In this document: in pieces, positions 1 to 6,312 of the stretch
Numbering within the stretch: the first letter of the stretch is position 1
How the letters are laid out: each line of letters opens with the position of its first letter
NCBI GenBank assembly: GCA_028679035.1
Contig: JAJRCL010000095.1
Span: 1-6,312 of the forward strand
Source: Methanomicrobiales archaeon
GTDB taxonomy: Archaea; Halobacteriota; Methanomicrobia; Methanomicrobiales; JACTUA01
Length of the DNA: 6,312 nucleotides
Reading direction: 5' to 3'
Program-made: the position numbers and the translations under genes
Notes under the pieces: generated by a model
Told to the model about the DNA's origin: nothing
Databases searched by the model: none
What the model saw: the letters and a program-made list of their open reading frames with translations, nothing else

Positions 1-109
1 CGGAAAAGCCGTTTTCTGTATCCCCGGTTCTCCCGACGCAGCACGTCTTGCCACAAAGGAGATCATTATTCCGGTTGCCCGGCACATGATCAGCCATGCC
101 GGCGCCTGA
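1..109 (+). CDS. moaB: MoaB/MogA-family molybdenum cofactor biosynthesis protein, C-terminal end (partial)
   Basis: Only the last 35 codons are present. The reading frame starts at base 2 and ends with TGA at 107-109; the gene begins to the left of the window. The visible peptide contains VFCIPGSPDAARLA followed by KEIIIPVARHM. This matches the conserved C-terminus of MoaB/MogA proteins, where a [FV]-x-[LIM]-PGSP-x-A element is followed by an amphipathic helix ending in I-I-x-P. Family members adenylylate molybdopterin before metal insertion, and methanogens need molybdopterin for formylmethanofuran and formate dehydrogenases. The gene converges on cgi121: its stop codon directly abuts the cgi121 stop codon, with no base between. 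No U-rich terminator is visible after the stop. The family call rests on a short segment, so the exact paralogue (MoaB, MogA or a MoeA/CinA-like domain) is uncertain. Confidence 0.72.
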   Translation, partial: GKAVFCIPGSPDAARLATKEIIIPVARHMISHAGA

Positions 110-619
110 TTACCGGTTCACCTCCAGAAGGGCCATCCGTTCGAGGATAAGCGCCCGGATCTGATCTTCTCCGGCCGCTTCTATTTCGGCGTCCGTAATG
201 CCAAAAAGATCCATTAGCACCTTCTTTTTTACTGCGTCGATGGCATCCCAGTCAGCACATACGATCTCCATGCACCCGGAGAGCGCATCGTATGCCTCCT
301 CCTGTTGCGGGACGATCGCCACGAAAGCGCGGTTGTATCCCGCGTGCACGCCGAATTCAGCGCCGACAGCGCATTGCCGGGAACCGGAAGCGTACAGGAG
401 GGCCTCCATCTCGAGCGAGCGGCTGATCCGCTCCCGGGACGACCGGGCACGGAGGGCGCGCACCAGCGCGGCTTCCACATGGTCCAGCCCGGCGACACGG
501 TCAGCATTAAAACAGATGATCGAACACTGGTTGTACAAGCCTATCCCGCGTATCTGATCGATGAACGTCCCGATGTCGTCCACCGTGAACGTCGCCTGCA
601 GGATCCGGTATTCCACCAT
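110..619 (-). CDS. cgi121: KEOPS complex subunit Cgi121
   Basis: This 169-residue protein is a typical full-length archaeal Cgi121 (formerly DUF509). The hallmarks are an N-terminal strand (VEYRILQATF), the FNADRVAGLDHVEAA segment around 37-51, the core ISRSLEMEALLYASGSRQC around 65-83 followed by a G-containing helix, and the closing helix ILERMALLEV near 158-167. In archaea Cgi121 binds Bud32 and the 3' CCA tail of tRNA. It recruits tRNA to the Kae1-Bud32-Pcc1 core, which places threonylcarbamoyl on A37 (t6A) of ANN-decoding tRNAs in the cytoplasm. The ATG at 617-619 overlaps the hel308 TGA (619-621) by one base, and an AGGAG site lies 7 nt upstream inside hel308, so translation is probably coupled to the helicase. 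No other KEOPS subunit is in the window. Its stop abuts that of the convergent moaB gene. Family identity is confident; catalytic residues are not expected in this subunit. Confidence 0.93.
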   Translation of the reverse strand: MVEYRILQATFTVDDIGTFIDQIRGIGLYNQCSIICFNADRVAGLDHVEAALVRALRARSSRERISRSLEMEALLYASGSRQCAVGAEFGVHAGYNRAFVAIVPQQEEAYDALSGCMEIVCADWDAIDAVKKKVLMDLFGITDAEIEAAGEDQIRALILERMALLEVNR

Positions 620-2781
620 CAGTGATCTCCTGTTTCCTGCCCGGAAAAATCACCGAGCTGCAGCTGTCCGCCTTCCTCACACACTTCTTCCGGTGCCCGG
701 GTGAGCTGGGCGAATACCTGGTCGGTGATCCCACGTCCGAGGATCGGTATGATCCGTTCTCTCCCTGCCTGAATGATCGCGTCACGATCCTTGATTCCGG
801 AATTGAACAGGCGTCGTGCCCGGACCCGCCCTATCCCGCGAAGGCTCACCAGGGGGAGGAGCTCCCGCTTCACTCCCTGTTTGATCCGCACTTCCAGCTC
901 ACGGATCTCGTGAGATCGGTCCTGCGCAAACAACCGCGCGAGCATTGCGGTTGCGTGGACGAGCCAGGTAACCGATTCCACCATGGCATGGACATCTCCC
1001 TGCCCGGCCCCGTACCGCTCGCAGATCATCGCCTCCGGAACCTCATCGATCCAGTCCTGCAGCAGGAGGGCTGTTTTCAGGCTGCGGTACACCCCTTCCA
1101 GGCCCTCCCCCTCGTCATATGGAACGGCATTCCACCCGTCAACACCCAGGCGGGAAAGGTGTTTCTGCAGGTAAAAAAGGTCGCTTTTTCGCACGTACAG
1201 CCGTGGCATGTCCGGACTTGAGCATAGCACGTGCAGGGCGGTGAGTGTGCTGAACTCCTGCTCCCGGAGGTAACCGGTGACGAGCTCAGCACCCCGGGGA
1301 TCGATGTACAGGCGGGAAACAACGGATCCATATTCTGAAGCCGCAAGGTTCCCCCCGAGATCCGATACCATCTCGGTCTCACCCAGATACTGGAGGTTCC
1401 GGTCGATGATGTCCTCAATGACCTCTGCGTCCCCTCCCTGGTAGTGATACAGGGTCCTGCGCATGAAATCTGCGAGTTCCTCCCGGCGGGTGGCGAAACG
1501 GGTCGCCACAAGGGAAAGGATGTGGGCACACAGGGCCCACCGCCCCGCGCAGCGCGAATGAACATCCTCCGGACGGGCATCGATGTAGTTATCGAACAAT
1601 GCCACAACCTCCTCCTCGCTTTTACCAATGAGAACCGCTTCGCCGTAGGGATCGAGGCGTGGCCTCCCTGCCCTGCCGGCCATCTGGTGGTATTCACGGA
1701 CCGGAATACTCGCCATTCCCTCACCGGCCTGGTACCGCAGGTGATCGCGAATGATGACCCGGCGTGCGGGAAGGTTCAGTCCGGCAGCGAGGGTCGGTGT
1801 TGCCGCGATGCACAGGATCGCGCCTTTCCGGAACCCCTCTTCCACGAGAGACCGCTCCTTCCGGGACAGTCCCGCATGGTGGAACGCCGCCCCCTGCGCG
1901 ACACACGCGGCGAGCTCTCTTCCCATCTCGGTTTCGGCATCCTTCTGGATACGTTCGGCAAACGCCTTCGGCTCTTCCCCTGCCTTTTTCAGTGCGGAAG
2001 CAACCCTGCGTGCAAGCGCCTCTGCGTTTCTGCGCGAACTGACGAATACCAGGCACTGGCCGCCTTCAGCGATGGTATCGAGACAGAGGTTGAGGTCTTC
2101 ATACCGGGAGACCTGTTCCACCGGGCGGACGCTTTGCGGGAAACGGATCTCCCCGTGGTAGTACACACCTTCCCGGAGCTCCACCGGCCGCCACTGGCTT
2201 GTCACCGCTTCCGCACCGAGCCACCCGGCAAGGACGTCCGGGTTCCCGATGGTCGCGCTGAGTGCAAGCAGTTGCATTCCGGGGTTCCGGAACCGCAGTT
2301 TCGTAATCACCATTTCCAGCGTCGGTCCCCGGTCCGGCGAATCAAGAAGGTGCACTTCGTCGACAACAAGGAGAGTGAGTTCCGCGAGCCAGGGCGTCTT
2401 GTTCCGGAGCAGGGAATCCAGTTTCTCGCTGGTGGCGATGATGATGTCATTATGGCCGAGCATCTCATCTTTACGGTCGAAGTCCCCGGTGGAAATACCG
2501 ACGCGGACCCCTTTTCCGGAAAATTCCTGAAACTTTTCGCTGGCAAGCGCCTTCAGGGGGACGATATAGAGGCATTTCCCGCCATCGGCGATGTGCCGGT
2601 GCATACACATTTCTGCCACGAGGGTCTTTCCGCTGGCGGTCGGGACCGCCACCAGGAGGTTTTTCCCTTCGAACAACCCGTGCGCCACGCAGGATTCCTG
2701 CGGAGGAAAGAGGGTGGATATACCCTTGTGCGCGTACACCTCCTGCAAGGCAGCAGGGAGGGGGAGTTCGTCAACGTTCAC
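619..2781 (-). CDS. hel308: ATP-dependent DNA helicase Hel308 (Hjm)
   Basis: The 720-residue length is normal for archaeal Hel308, a superfamily 2 Ski2-like 3'-5' DNA helicase that acts on forked and stalled replication structures. Motifs appear in order: a PPQ element (26-28); Walker [10 protein letters not shown] (45-53); motif Ia PLKALA (75-80); ATSEKLD (116-122); Walker B DEVH (141-144); motif III LSATIGN (174-180); motif [13 protein letters not shown] (244-254); motif [15 protein letters not shown] (327-340); and motif [12 protein letters not shown] (366-375). A winged-helix region and the ratchet domain follow ([13 protein letters not shown], 606-618). Domain 5 carries a helix-hairpin-helix, [13 protein letters not shown] (647-659), whose RAR segment is typical of the family. 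The tail 706-713 (QLQLGDFS) resembles a PCNA-binding box. The start is GTG (2779-2781), chosen because [12 protein letters not shown] aligns with known Hel308 N-termini. Its ribosome-binding site, AAGGGG, is weak. It overlaps cgi121 by one base. No key residue appears to be missing. Confidence 0.96.
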   Translation of the reverse strand: MNVDELPLPAALQEVYAHKGISTLFPPQESCVAHGLFEGKNLLVAVPTASGKTLVAEMCMHRHIADGGKCLYIVPLKALASEKFQEFSGKGVRVGISTGDFDRKDEMLGHNDIIIATSEKLDSLLRNKTPWLAELTLLVVDEVHLLDSPDRGPTLEMVITKLRFRNPGMQLLALSATIGNPDVLAGWLGAEAVTSQWRPVELREGVYYHGEIRFPQSVRPVEQVSRYEDLNLCLDTIAEGGQCLVFVSSRRNAEALARRVASALKKAGEEPKAFAERIQKDAETEMGRELAACVAQGAAFHHAGLSRKERSLVEEGFRKGAILCIAATPTLAAGLNLPARRVIIRDHLRYQAGEGMASIPVREYHQMAGRAGRPRLDPYGEAVLIGKSEEEVVALFDNYIDARPEDVHSRCAGRWALCAHILSLVATRFATRREELADFMRRTLYHYQGGDAEVIEDIIDRNLQYLGETEMVSDLGGNLAASEYGSVVSRLYIDPRGAELVTGYLREQEFSTLTALHVLCSSPDMPRLYVRKSDLFYLQKHLSRLGVDGWNAVPYDEGEGLEGVYRSLKTALLLQDWIDEVPEAMICERYGAGQGDVHAMVESVTWLVHATAMLARLFAQDRSHEIRELEVRIKQGVKRELLPLVSLRGIGRVRARRLFNSGIKDRDAIIQAGRERIIPILGRGITDQVFAQLTRAPEEVCEEGGQLQLGDFSGQETGDH
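627..631 (-). promoter_or_regulatory. Shine-Dalgarno site of cgi121 inside hel308
   Basis: The - strand reads AGGAG, then seven bases, then the cgi121 ATG. The site lies within the last codons of hel308, and the start overlaps the helicase stop as TGATG. It supports the ATG at 617-619 as the real start and suggests termination-reinitiation coupling. Confidence 0.75.
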
Positions 2782-2842
2782 GGGAACCCCTTTTCTTCCA
2801 GTGGAAAATCAGTGTATTGCATCCAGAATGTCGTAATTCAGA

Positions 2843-2850
2843 TTTTAATT
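2843..2850 (-). promoter_or_regulatory. Possible weak TATA box for hel308-cgi121
   Basis: The 96-nt gap between the KH gene and hel308 is the longest in the - strand series and is visibly AT-rich in its first half. On the - strand it contains AATTAAAA at 2850-2843, preceded by an A-rich stretch that could act as a BRE. Transcription would then begin near 2818-2820, giving a leader of roughly 35-40 nt that contains the AAGGGG before the GTG start. The match to the archaeal TATA consensus is only moderate, so read-through from the KH gene is an equally fair explanation. No oligo-T terminator follows the KH gene stop. Confidence 0.33.
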
Positions 2851-2877
2851 GTTCTTTATTTCCAGCAGAAATCTACC

Positions 2878-3420
2878 TCAGTAGTAATATCCGAGCATAT
2901 CTCTCTTTGCCTCGCGCTTTTTCCGGTCCAGAAACGCAAAGACGCTCTCATGAGCGACCCCGTTGATCAGCATCTCAATGGCGGTCCGGGCGACCTTCAC
3001 CTGCTCCGGATCACCGATGATTGCCACGGTTTTACCGTAGACGGAAATTGACGTGATGGTCATGTTCTCGATCTGTTCACGGGACCTTCCCGCCCTTCCG
3101 ATCACCCTGCCGCGGACACGTTCCAGCTGCGTAGGGGTTTCGATGATGGAGGAGAGATCGATGACATCCAGGAGGGCATCCGGATTATTGAGGAGCACAA
3201 ACGCCCGTTCCGGTGAAAATCCCCGGTTGATCGCACGGATAACTTCCGAGGCCGTGACGACCCCCTCTGCGTCTTCACCGCGGACGACGACATCCCCTTC
3301 TTTGCTCTCAATCTCGATGCTGGTCTTCGTTTTTTCTTCGATTGCTCGTTTGGTTGCCCCATTTTTTCCAATGAGCGCACCAACCCGGTCGGTGGAAATT
3401 TTCAGTTCCTGCTCTGCCAT
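2878..3420 (-). CDS. Archaeal KH-domain RNA-binding protein, Pno1/Dim2-like
   Basis: The protein has 180 residues and two KH domains, the usual form of the archaeal homologue of eukaryotic Pno1/Dim2. The first KH loop is LIGKNGATK, with GKNG at 18-21. The second is RVIGRAGRS, with GRAG at 108-111. The linker segment GFSPERAFVLL (67-77) and the C-terminal INGVAHESVFAFLDRKKRE (152-170) are characteristic of this family. Archaeal and eukaryotic members act in the cytoplasm on pre-40S/pre-30S particles. They bind near the 3' end of small-subunit rRNA and help its final cleavage; an archaeal homologue also binds aIF2-alpha. The gene lies 7 nt after rio1, and this rio1-KH order is conserved in other archaea (for example Methanocaldococcus jannaschii MJ0444-MJ0443), which supports a joint role in ribosome maturation. 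The ATG at 3418-3420 has an excellent ribosome-binding site, so the start is secure. Confidence 0.93.
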   Translation of the reverse strand: MAEQELKISTDRVGALIGKNGATKRAIEEKTKTSIEIESKEGDVVVRGEDAEGVVTASEVIRAINRGFSPERAFVLLNNPDALLDVIDLSSIIETPTQLERVRGRVIGRAGRSREQIENMTITSISVYGKTVAIIGDPEQVKVARTAIEMLINGVAHESVFAFLDRKKREAKRDMLGYYY

Positions 3421-3426
3421 GATTGT

Positions 3427-3434
3427 ATCACTCC
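3427..3434 (-). promoter_or_regulatory. Strong Shine-Dalgarno site of the KH-domain gene
   Basis: The - strand reads GGAGTGAT, a near-complete match to the archaeal 16S tail complement, six bases before the ATG. It contains the last codon and the stop of rio1 (GAG TGA), so translation of the two genes is likely coupled. Confidence 0.8.
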
Positions 3435-4222
3435 GTTATCGCGTCCACTTGTGTGGGCTTCTCCTGTATAATCTCCATAAGCAGCATACGTTCCTCCAGT
3501 ACATCGCAGTGCTGGGAAAAAAATCTCGTTACGTTATGGACATCCCGCTCCAGGAACTGCACCATCCCGGGATGATCCCGGGTCACCGCCTGGCCGAAGT
3601 CGATGAGATACGGGCGATCCCCGTACAGGATATTGAATTCGCTTAAATCCGCATGCACGAGGTTGGCCTTTGAATAGAGTAGTTTCATGAAGTTCACGAT
3701 TGCTGCATACGTCGCTGCATAGTCCACCCCTTCCGCGTATTTCAGGGGAGGGAATGCCTGCCCATCCTTTCCCAGGAACTCCATGATGAGGATGTTCCGG
3801 TCAAAGGCGATCGGCTCCGGCACCGGTACACCGGCATCCCGGGCCCGTGAAAGATTCGCATACTCTTTCCGGGTCCAGACAAAGATGATCTCCTTTCTGC
3901 TCCGGCGTATGCCGGAAAATCGGGGGTCCCCGTCGATATAATCCATCATAGCCTTGAAGTTCGCGGTACGCATCATGTAGATCTTCAGCGCCAGGGCCCG
4001 GTCTCCGGCTTCTGCGTAGAAAACGTTTGCCTCTTTGCCGGTGCTGATAGGGCCCCCAACAACTGTTATCAGCTTTTTCTGGACAAAACGGTAGAGCGCA
4101 AGGAGGGTCACTTCATCGAAGACGTCTTCGCGGACTTTCCACTGGTTCGCGTCCCGGAGGATGTGAACACCCTCTTTGGCGAGTTTGCGATCGAACCGCC
4201 GCTGGACATCTTCGAGTCCCAT
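3428..4222 (-). CDS. rio1: RIO-type serine/threonine protein kinase/ATPase Rio1
   Basis: The 264-residue protein is a complete Rio1. The nucleotide loop is STGKEANV (60-67), the ATP-binding lysine is K80 in ALKIY, and the Rio1-type segment RTANFKAM follows (85-92). The hinge is IMEFLG (146-151). The catalytic loop HADLSEFN (190-197) carries D192 and N197. The metal-binding loop YLIDFGQ (205-211) carries D208, the residue phosphorylated in the ATPase cycle of RIO enzymes. The length and sequence favour Rio1 over Rio2, because there is no N-terminal winged-helix domain and STGKEANV is Rio1-specific. Rio1 is known in eukaryotes and archaea as a late-acting factor in small ribosomal subunit maturation. 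The ATG at 4220-4222 directly follows the tyrS TAG with no gap, with GGAG five bases upstream, and the KH gene starts 7 nt after the stop. The tight spacing implies one transcript for tyrS, rio1 and the KH gene. Confidence 0.95.
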   Translation of the reverse strand: MGLEDVQRRFDRKLAKEGVHILRDANQWKVREDVFDEVTLLALYRFVQKKLITVVGGPISTGKEANVFYAEAGDRALALKIYMMRTANFKAMMDYIDGDPRFSGIRRSRKEIIFVWTRKEYANLSRARDAGVPVPEPIAFDRNILIMEFLGKDGQAFPPLKYAEGVDYAATYAAIVNFMKLLYSKANLVHADLSEFNILYGDRPYLIDFGQAVTRDHPGMVQFLERDVHNVTRFFSQHCDVLEERMLLMEIIQEKPTQVDAITE

Positions 4223-5173
4223 CTAGTCTCCACTCGTGAAGCGATCACGGACGCACGAAAAAATTTCGGCGAGGTAATCAGCAACGGTGCGTTTAAGGTC
4301 GAGCGGGTGGATCCCGCCGCTGCCATACGCCTGCTCGAGTTCCGTGTATCCGCTGAACGTGCGGTCCCCCCCGAACTTCGGCTGCCGGTGGACAGTCACC
4401 TCAGCACACCGGGGGAATATATGGTGCTCCAGGATCTGCAGGACCGGGTTGTCCTGCACTGCCGGCGGGCAGAAGGCCTTCTGCATCTTTTTCCGGATCG
4501 TCTCTTCAGAGTCTGCAACCGAGATGAAGTTGCCCTTGGAAGATGACATCTTCTCTCCGTCAAGGCCGAGGAGGATTGGGGTGTGGACGCAGACCGGTGC
4601 GGGAAATCCGACCGCCGGGAGGTGCTCCCGAGCGAGCATGTGGATCTTGCGCTGGTCGATTCCGCCTACCGCTGCATCCACCCCGAGGCGTGCGATGTCC
4701 ACCATCTGCATGATCGGGTAGATCATCTGGGAGACCGTGGGATGCTCCATCATCCTGCCTACCTCATCCATGCTCCGCGTTGCCCGGTTGAGTGTGATCT
4801 GCTGGGCAAGGCGCAGAACCAGGAGCTGGTATCCGGGTTCAAGCTGCAGTGACGAACCGACGATGTATCGCACGTTTTTCAGGCCGAGTGCTTCAAAGCA
4901 CTCCCGGTTATAGCGCGTTAGTTCCTCGACCTGCTCGAGTGTTCCTTTCCGGTTCAGGAATGCATGGAGGTCGGCGAGAAGGACGGTGACCTCAAACCCT
5001 GCTGATTGCATATCGAGCAGCTTGTTCACGGTAATGAGGTGACCAAGATGGATCTCCCCGCTGGGCTCGTACCCGGCATAGACCCGGCGCGGGCTCTTTC
5101 CGAGAAGCGTGTGCAGTTCCGCATCGGTAACGACTTCCACGGTGTTCCGGGTCACCAGATCGTGTGGATCCAT
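4223..5173 (-). CDS. tyrS: Tyrosyl-tRNA synthetase, archaeal type
   Basis: This 316-residue class I synthetase attaches tyrosine to tRNA-Tyr in the cytoplasm. The Rossmann catalytic domain opens with VYAGYEPSGEIHLGH (31-45), holding Y32 for tyrosine binding and the HIGH-type motif HLGH (42-45). IYPIMQMVDI (151-160) and GVDAAVGGIDQRKIHMLARE (164-183) form the rest of the amino-acid and adenylate site. The second signature is KMSSSKG (208-214). The C-terminal anticodon-binding part contains KFGGD (266-270) and HPLDLK (289-294), whose H and D correspond to the G34-reading residues of the M. jannaschii enzyme. Length and alignment match the short archaeal/eukaryal TyrRS, which lacks the bacterial S4-like domain. 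The ATG at 5171-5173 is chosen because MDPHDLVTRNT aligns with the M. jannaschii N-terminus. No Shine-Dalgarno site precedes it. It starts 38 nt after gap and abuts rio1. Confidence 0.96.
   Translation of the reverse strand: MDPHDLVTRNTVEVVTDAELHTLLGKSPRRVYAGYEPSGEIHLGHLITVNKLLDMQSAGFEVTVLLADLHAFLNRKGTLEQVEELTRYNRECFEALGLKNVRYIVGSSLQLEPGYQLLVLRLAQQITLNRATRSMDEVGRMMEHPTVSQMIYPIMQMVDIARLGVDAAVGGIDQRKIHMLAREHLPAVGFPAPVCVHTPILLGLDGEKMSSSKGNFISVADSEETIRKKMQKAFCPPAVQDNPVLQILEHHIFPRCAEVTVHRQPKFGGDRTFSGYTELEQAYGSGGIHPLDLKRTVADYLAEIFSCVRDRFTSGD
4228..4231 (-). promoter_or_regulatory. Shine-Dalgarno site of rio1 inside tyrS
   Basis: GGAG lies in the penultimate codons of tyrS, followed by ACTAG and the rio1 ATG. 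The short five-base spacer includes the tyrS stop codon. It supports the chosen rio1 start and coupled translation. Confidence 0.65.
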
Positions 5174-5211
5174 CTCAAAATATTGGGTGGGGAAGGCTGT
5201 TAAGGTTGTTC

Positions 5212-6231
5212 CTAGAGCGCAGAGAGGTGCATCGCCTCATTTGTCATACGGATGGAAGTTGCGGGATCCTTCACGGTGCCCGACATTGCGCGGATGGCAT
5301 CCACGTTCTCGACCACAACATCCGCCTCCTGATGGATCGCCTGGAAGAAATAGACCTCTTTGCCCAAAACCGCGATTGAATCCGCAAATACGCAGGATTC
5401 CCAGAGGTCACCCCGCGGTCTTCCAAGATCGAGAGCATACTCCTTCAGCTCCGCGGTGCTCTTGATCCCGGTCCCGCTCCGCACGAGCCCAATCCGGCTG
5501 TGCTCTTCGATGCGTCGCACCAGCTCCTCCCGGGAAGCCTCGCGTTTGCAGTCCATCTGCACGGCGTGCATGTGCATGAACGTGGTAGGAACGATCATCG
5601 CCATCGTCGTGATCTGGATATGGGGGAGCACCGTGATCACATCCGGGCCGTGGTGGCTCGGGATACTGACCGGGTCAAGCACGACCGCATCGATGGGTCC
5701 CTTTTTCACTTCCCCGGGATCGGACCCCCGGCGGACCATGACCGACCGCACCCGTTCCACCCCGAACGCCGAATCGACGAGGTTAATAATCCGGCAGAGG
5801 CCGGTGGTGTTGCAGGAGACGACCCGGACGAACTGCCTCCCAATCGCTCCCGCATAGTTGCAGTCCGAACAAAAAGAGAAACCGGCGACCTCGTGGTCTT
5901 CCCCGCCCTGAAAGATCGCTTTTAACCCTATCTTTTCATACAGGGACTTGTTCTGCTTTCCGACGCCGCCCGGGGTCGCATCGACGACTACATCCGCGAT
6001 TTTAAGCATATCATCGACGCTGCCCGCAACCTCGAGGCCGACCTTCGTGAACGCTCCTTTCTTTGCCATATCCGCGATATAGAGGGGATATCCCCGTTTT
6101 TTCGCGACATAGGCCTCGAAGCTGGGTTTTGTCTTCGAGACGCCGACAATCTTCATATCCATCTGTGCTGCGACTGCATCGGCGACCCTCTTGCCGATTG
6201 TCCCGTACCCGTTGATCGCCACCTTGATCAT
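5212..6231 (-). CDS. gap: Type II (archaeal) glyceraldehyde-3-phosphate dehydrogenase
   Basis: The 339-residue protein is the archaeal phosphorylating GAPDH, which interconverts glyceraldehyde-3-phosphate and 1,3-bisphosphoglycerate with NAD(P). In methanogens it works mainly in gluconeogenesis. The N-terminal Rossmann fold reads MIKVAINGYGTIGKRV, with the GxGxxG of G8-G13. The cofactor region contains VSKTKPSFEA (31-40). The active site is SCNTTGLCR with C140, the same position as in Methanothermus fervidus. The partner histidine is in PTTFMHMH (H220). GSDPGEVKKGP (169-179) and HHGPD (193-197) are further family blocks. I place the start at the ATG at 6229-6231, because family members begin MIKVAINGYG and because the TATA box upstream is spaced for it. 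An in-frame ATG four codons upstream (6243) would give 343 residues with an atypical MPSH leader. No Shine-Dalgarno site precedes either ATG. The gene is first in the - strand series, 38 nt before tyrS. Confidence 0.95.
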   Translation of the reverse strand: MIKVAINGYGTIGKRVADAVAAQMDMKIVGVSKTKPSFEAYVAKKRGYPLYIADMAKKGAFTKVGLEVAGSVDDMLKIADVVVDATPGGVGKQNKSLYEKIGLKAIFQGGEDHEVAGFSFCSDCNYAGAIGRQFVRVVSCNTTGLCRIINLVDSAFGVERVRSVMVRRGSDPGEVKKGPIDAVVLDPVSIPSHHGPDVITVLPHIQITTMAMIVPTTFMHMHAVQMDCKREASREELVRRIEEHSRIGLVRSGTGIKSTAELKEYALDLGRPRGDLWESCVFADSIAVLGKEVYFFQAIHQEADVVVENVDAIRAMSGTVKDPATSIRMTNEAMHLSAL

Positions 6232-6255
6232 ATGTGATGGCATGCGGAATGCAGG

Positions 6256-6263
6256 ATAATAAA
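6256..6263 (-). promoter_or_regulatory. TATA box of gap, spaced for a leaderless transcript
   Basis: The - strand reads TTTATTAT from 6263 to 6256. Relative to the A of the ATG at 6231 these bases lie at -32 to -25, the standard position of an archaeal TATA box relative to the transcription start. No Shine-Dalgarno-like GGAG or GGTG lies between the box and the start. The simplest reading is transcription starting at or within a few bases of the start codon. The surrounding 69 nt (6244-6312) are AT-rich and hold no gene that I can support. Confidence 0.6.
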
Positions 6264-6312
6264 CATTGCCGAATGAGGATTGCTAAAAATCAAATCATTG
6301 TGCAATTCTCAG

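Noticed and set aside
1444..3051. A 535-codon open frame on the + strand opposite hel308 and the end of the KH gene
   Set aside because: It is a shadow of the real genes. It runs antisense through all helicase motifs and across the 96-nt gap into the KH gene, has no recognisable domain, and its product is a low-logic mix rich in R, P and H. Long antisense open frames are common opposite GC-rich coding DNA.
3564..3582. Direct repeat ATCCCGGG-ATG-ATCCCGGG, which looks like a tandem palindrome
   Set aside because: It lies within rio1 and encodes an ordinary stretch (DHPGM) just after the DFG-like loop. Codon choice explains it, and no further copies are present.
6232..6243. Upstream in-frame ATG as the gap start
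   Set aside because: It adds MPSH, which is atypical for the family, has no ribosome-binding site, and would lie upstream of the transcription start predicted from the TATA box.
6273..6312. Possible start of a divergent + strand gene (ATG at 6273, open to the window edge)
   Set aside because: Only 13 codons are visible, there is no well-placed ribosome-binding site, and the peptide is unrecognisable. It could be real, but nothing here supports it.
1..6312. A novel defence, mobile or otherwise undescribed system
   Set aside because: Every long reading frame that behaves as a real gene is a recognised housekeeping gene with intact motifs. There are no repeats, integrase-like genes, tRNA attachment sites, or marked composition shifts by eye.

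Overview
The window is a compact, ordinary piece of a methanogen chromosome, most likely from the order Methanomicrobiales. The evidence is the set of archaea-only gene versions: type II glyceraldehyde-3-phosphate dehydrogenase, archaeal-type TyrRS, Rio1, a two-KH-domain Pno1/Dim2-like protein, Hel308 and Cgi121. Moderately GC-rich DNA and GGAG-type Shine-Dalgarno sites also fit. By base composition a Methanoregula-, Methanosphaerula- or Methanolinea-like host is my guess, but the genus cannot be fixed from this sequence. There are no mobile elements, CRISPR arrays, RNA genes or phage features.

Layout. At the left edge (1-109, + strand) lies the 3' end of a MoaB/MogA-type molybdenum cofactor gene. 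Everything else is on the - strand and is read from right to left: gap (6231 to 5212), tyrS (5173 to 4223), rio1 (4222 to 3428), the KH-domain gene (3420 to 2878), hel308 (2781 to 619) and cgi121 (619 to 110). Spacings are 38 nt (gap-tyrS), 0 nt (tyrS-rio1), 7 nt (rio1-KH), 96 nt (KH-hel308) and a 1-nt overlap (hel308-cgi121). moaB and cgi121 converge with their stop codons directly abutting. No gene-free stretch exceeds 100 nt.

Transcription. A TATA-like box (6256-6263) sits at -32 to -25 relative to the ATG at 6231, the start expected from the GAPDH family. The gap message therefore probably begins at or next to its start codon (leaderless). tyrS, rio1 and the KH gene look like one unit. 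hel308-cgi121 is a second, translationally coupled pair that may have its own weak promoter in the 96-nt gap.

Functions. gap serves central carbon metabolism. tyrS charges tRNA-Tyr. Rio1 and the KH protein are small-subunit ribosome maturation factors whose genes are neighbours in other archaea too. Hel308 is a replication-fork and recombination helicase, and Cgi121 is the tRNA-CCA-end-binding subunit of KEOPS, which makes t6A. I found no undescribed system. The points worth a second look are the leaderless gap start, the Hel308-Cgi121 coupling, a PCNA-binding-like tail on Hel308, and tyrS standing directly before rio1-KH, where aIF1A stands in some other archaea.
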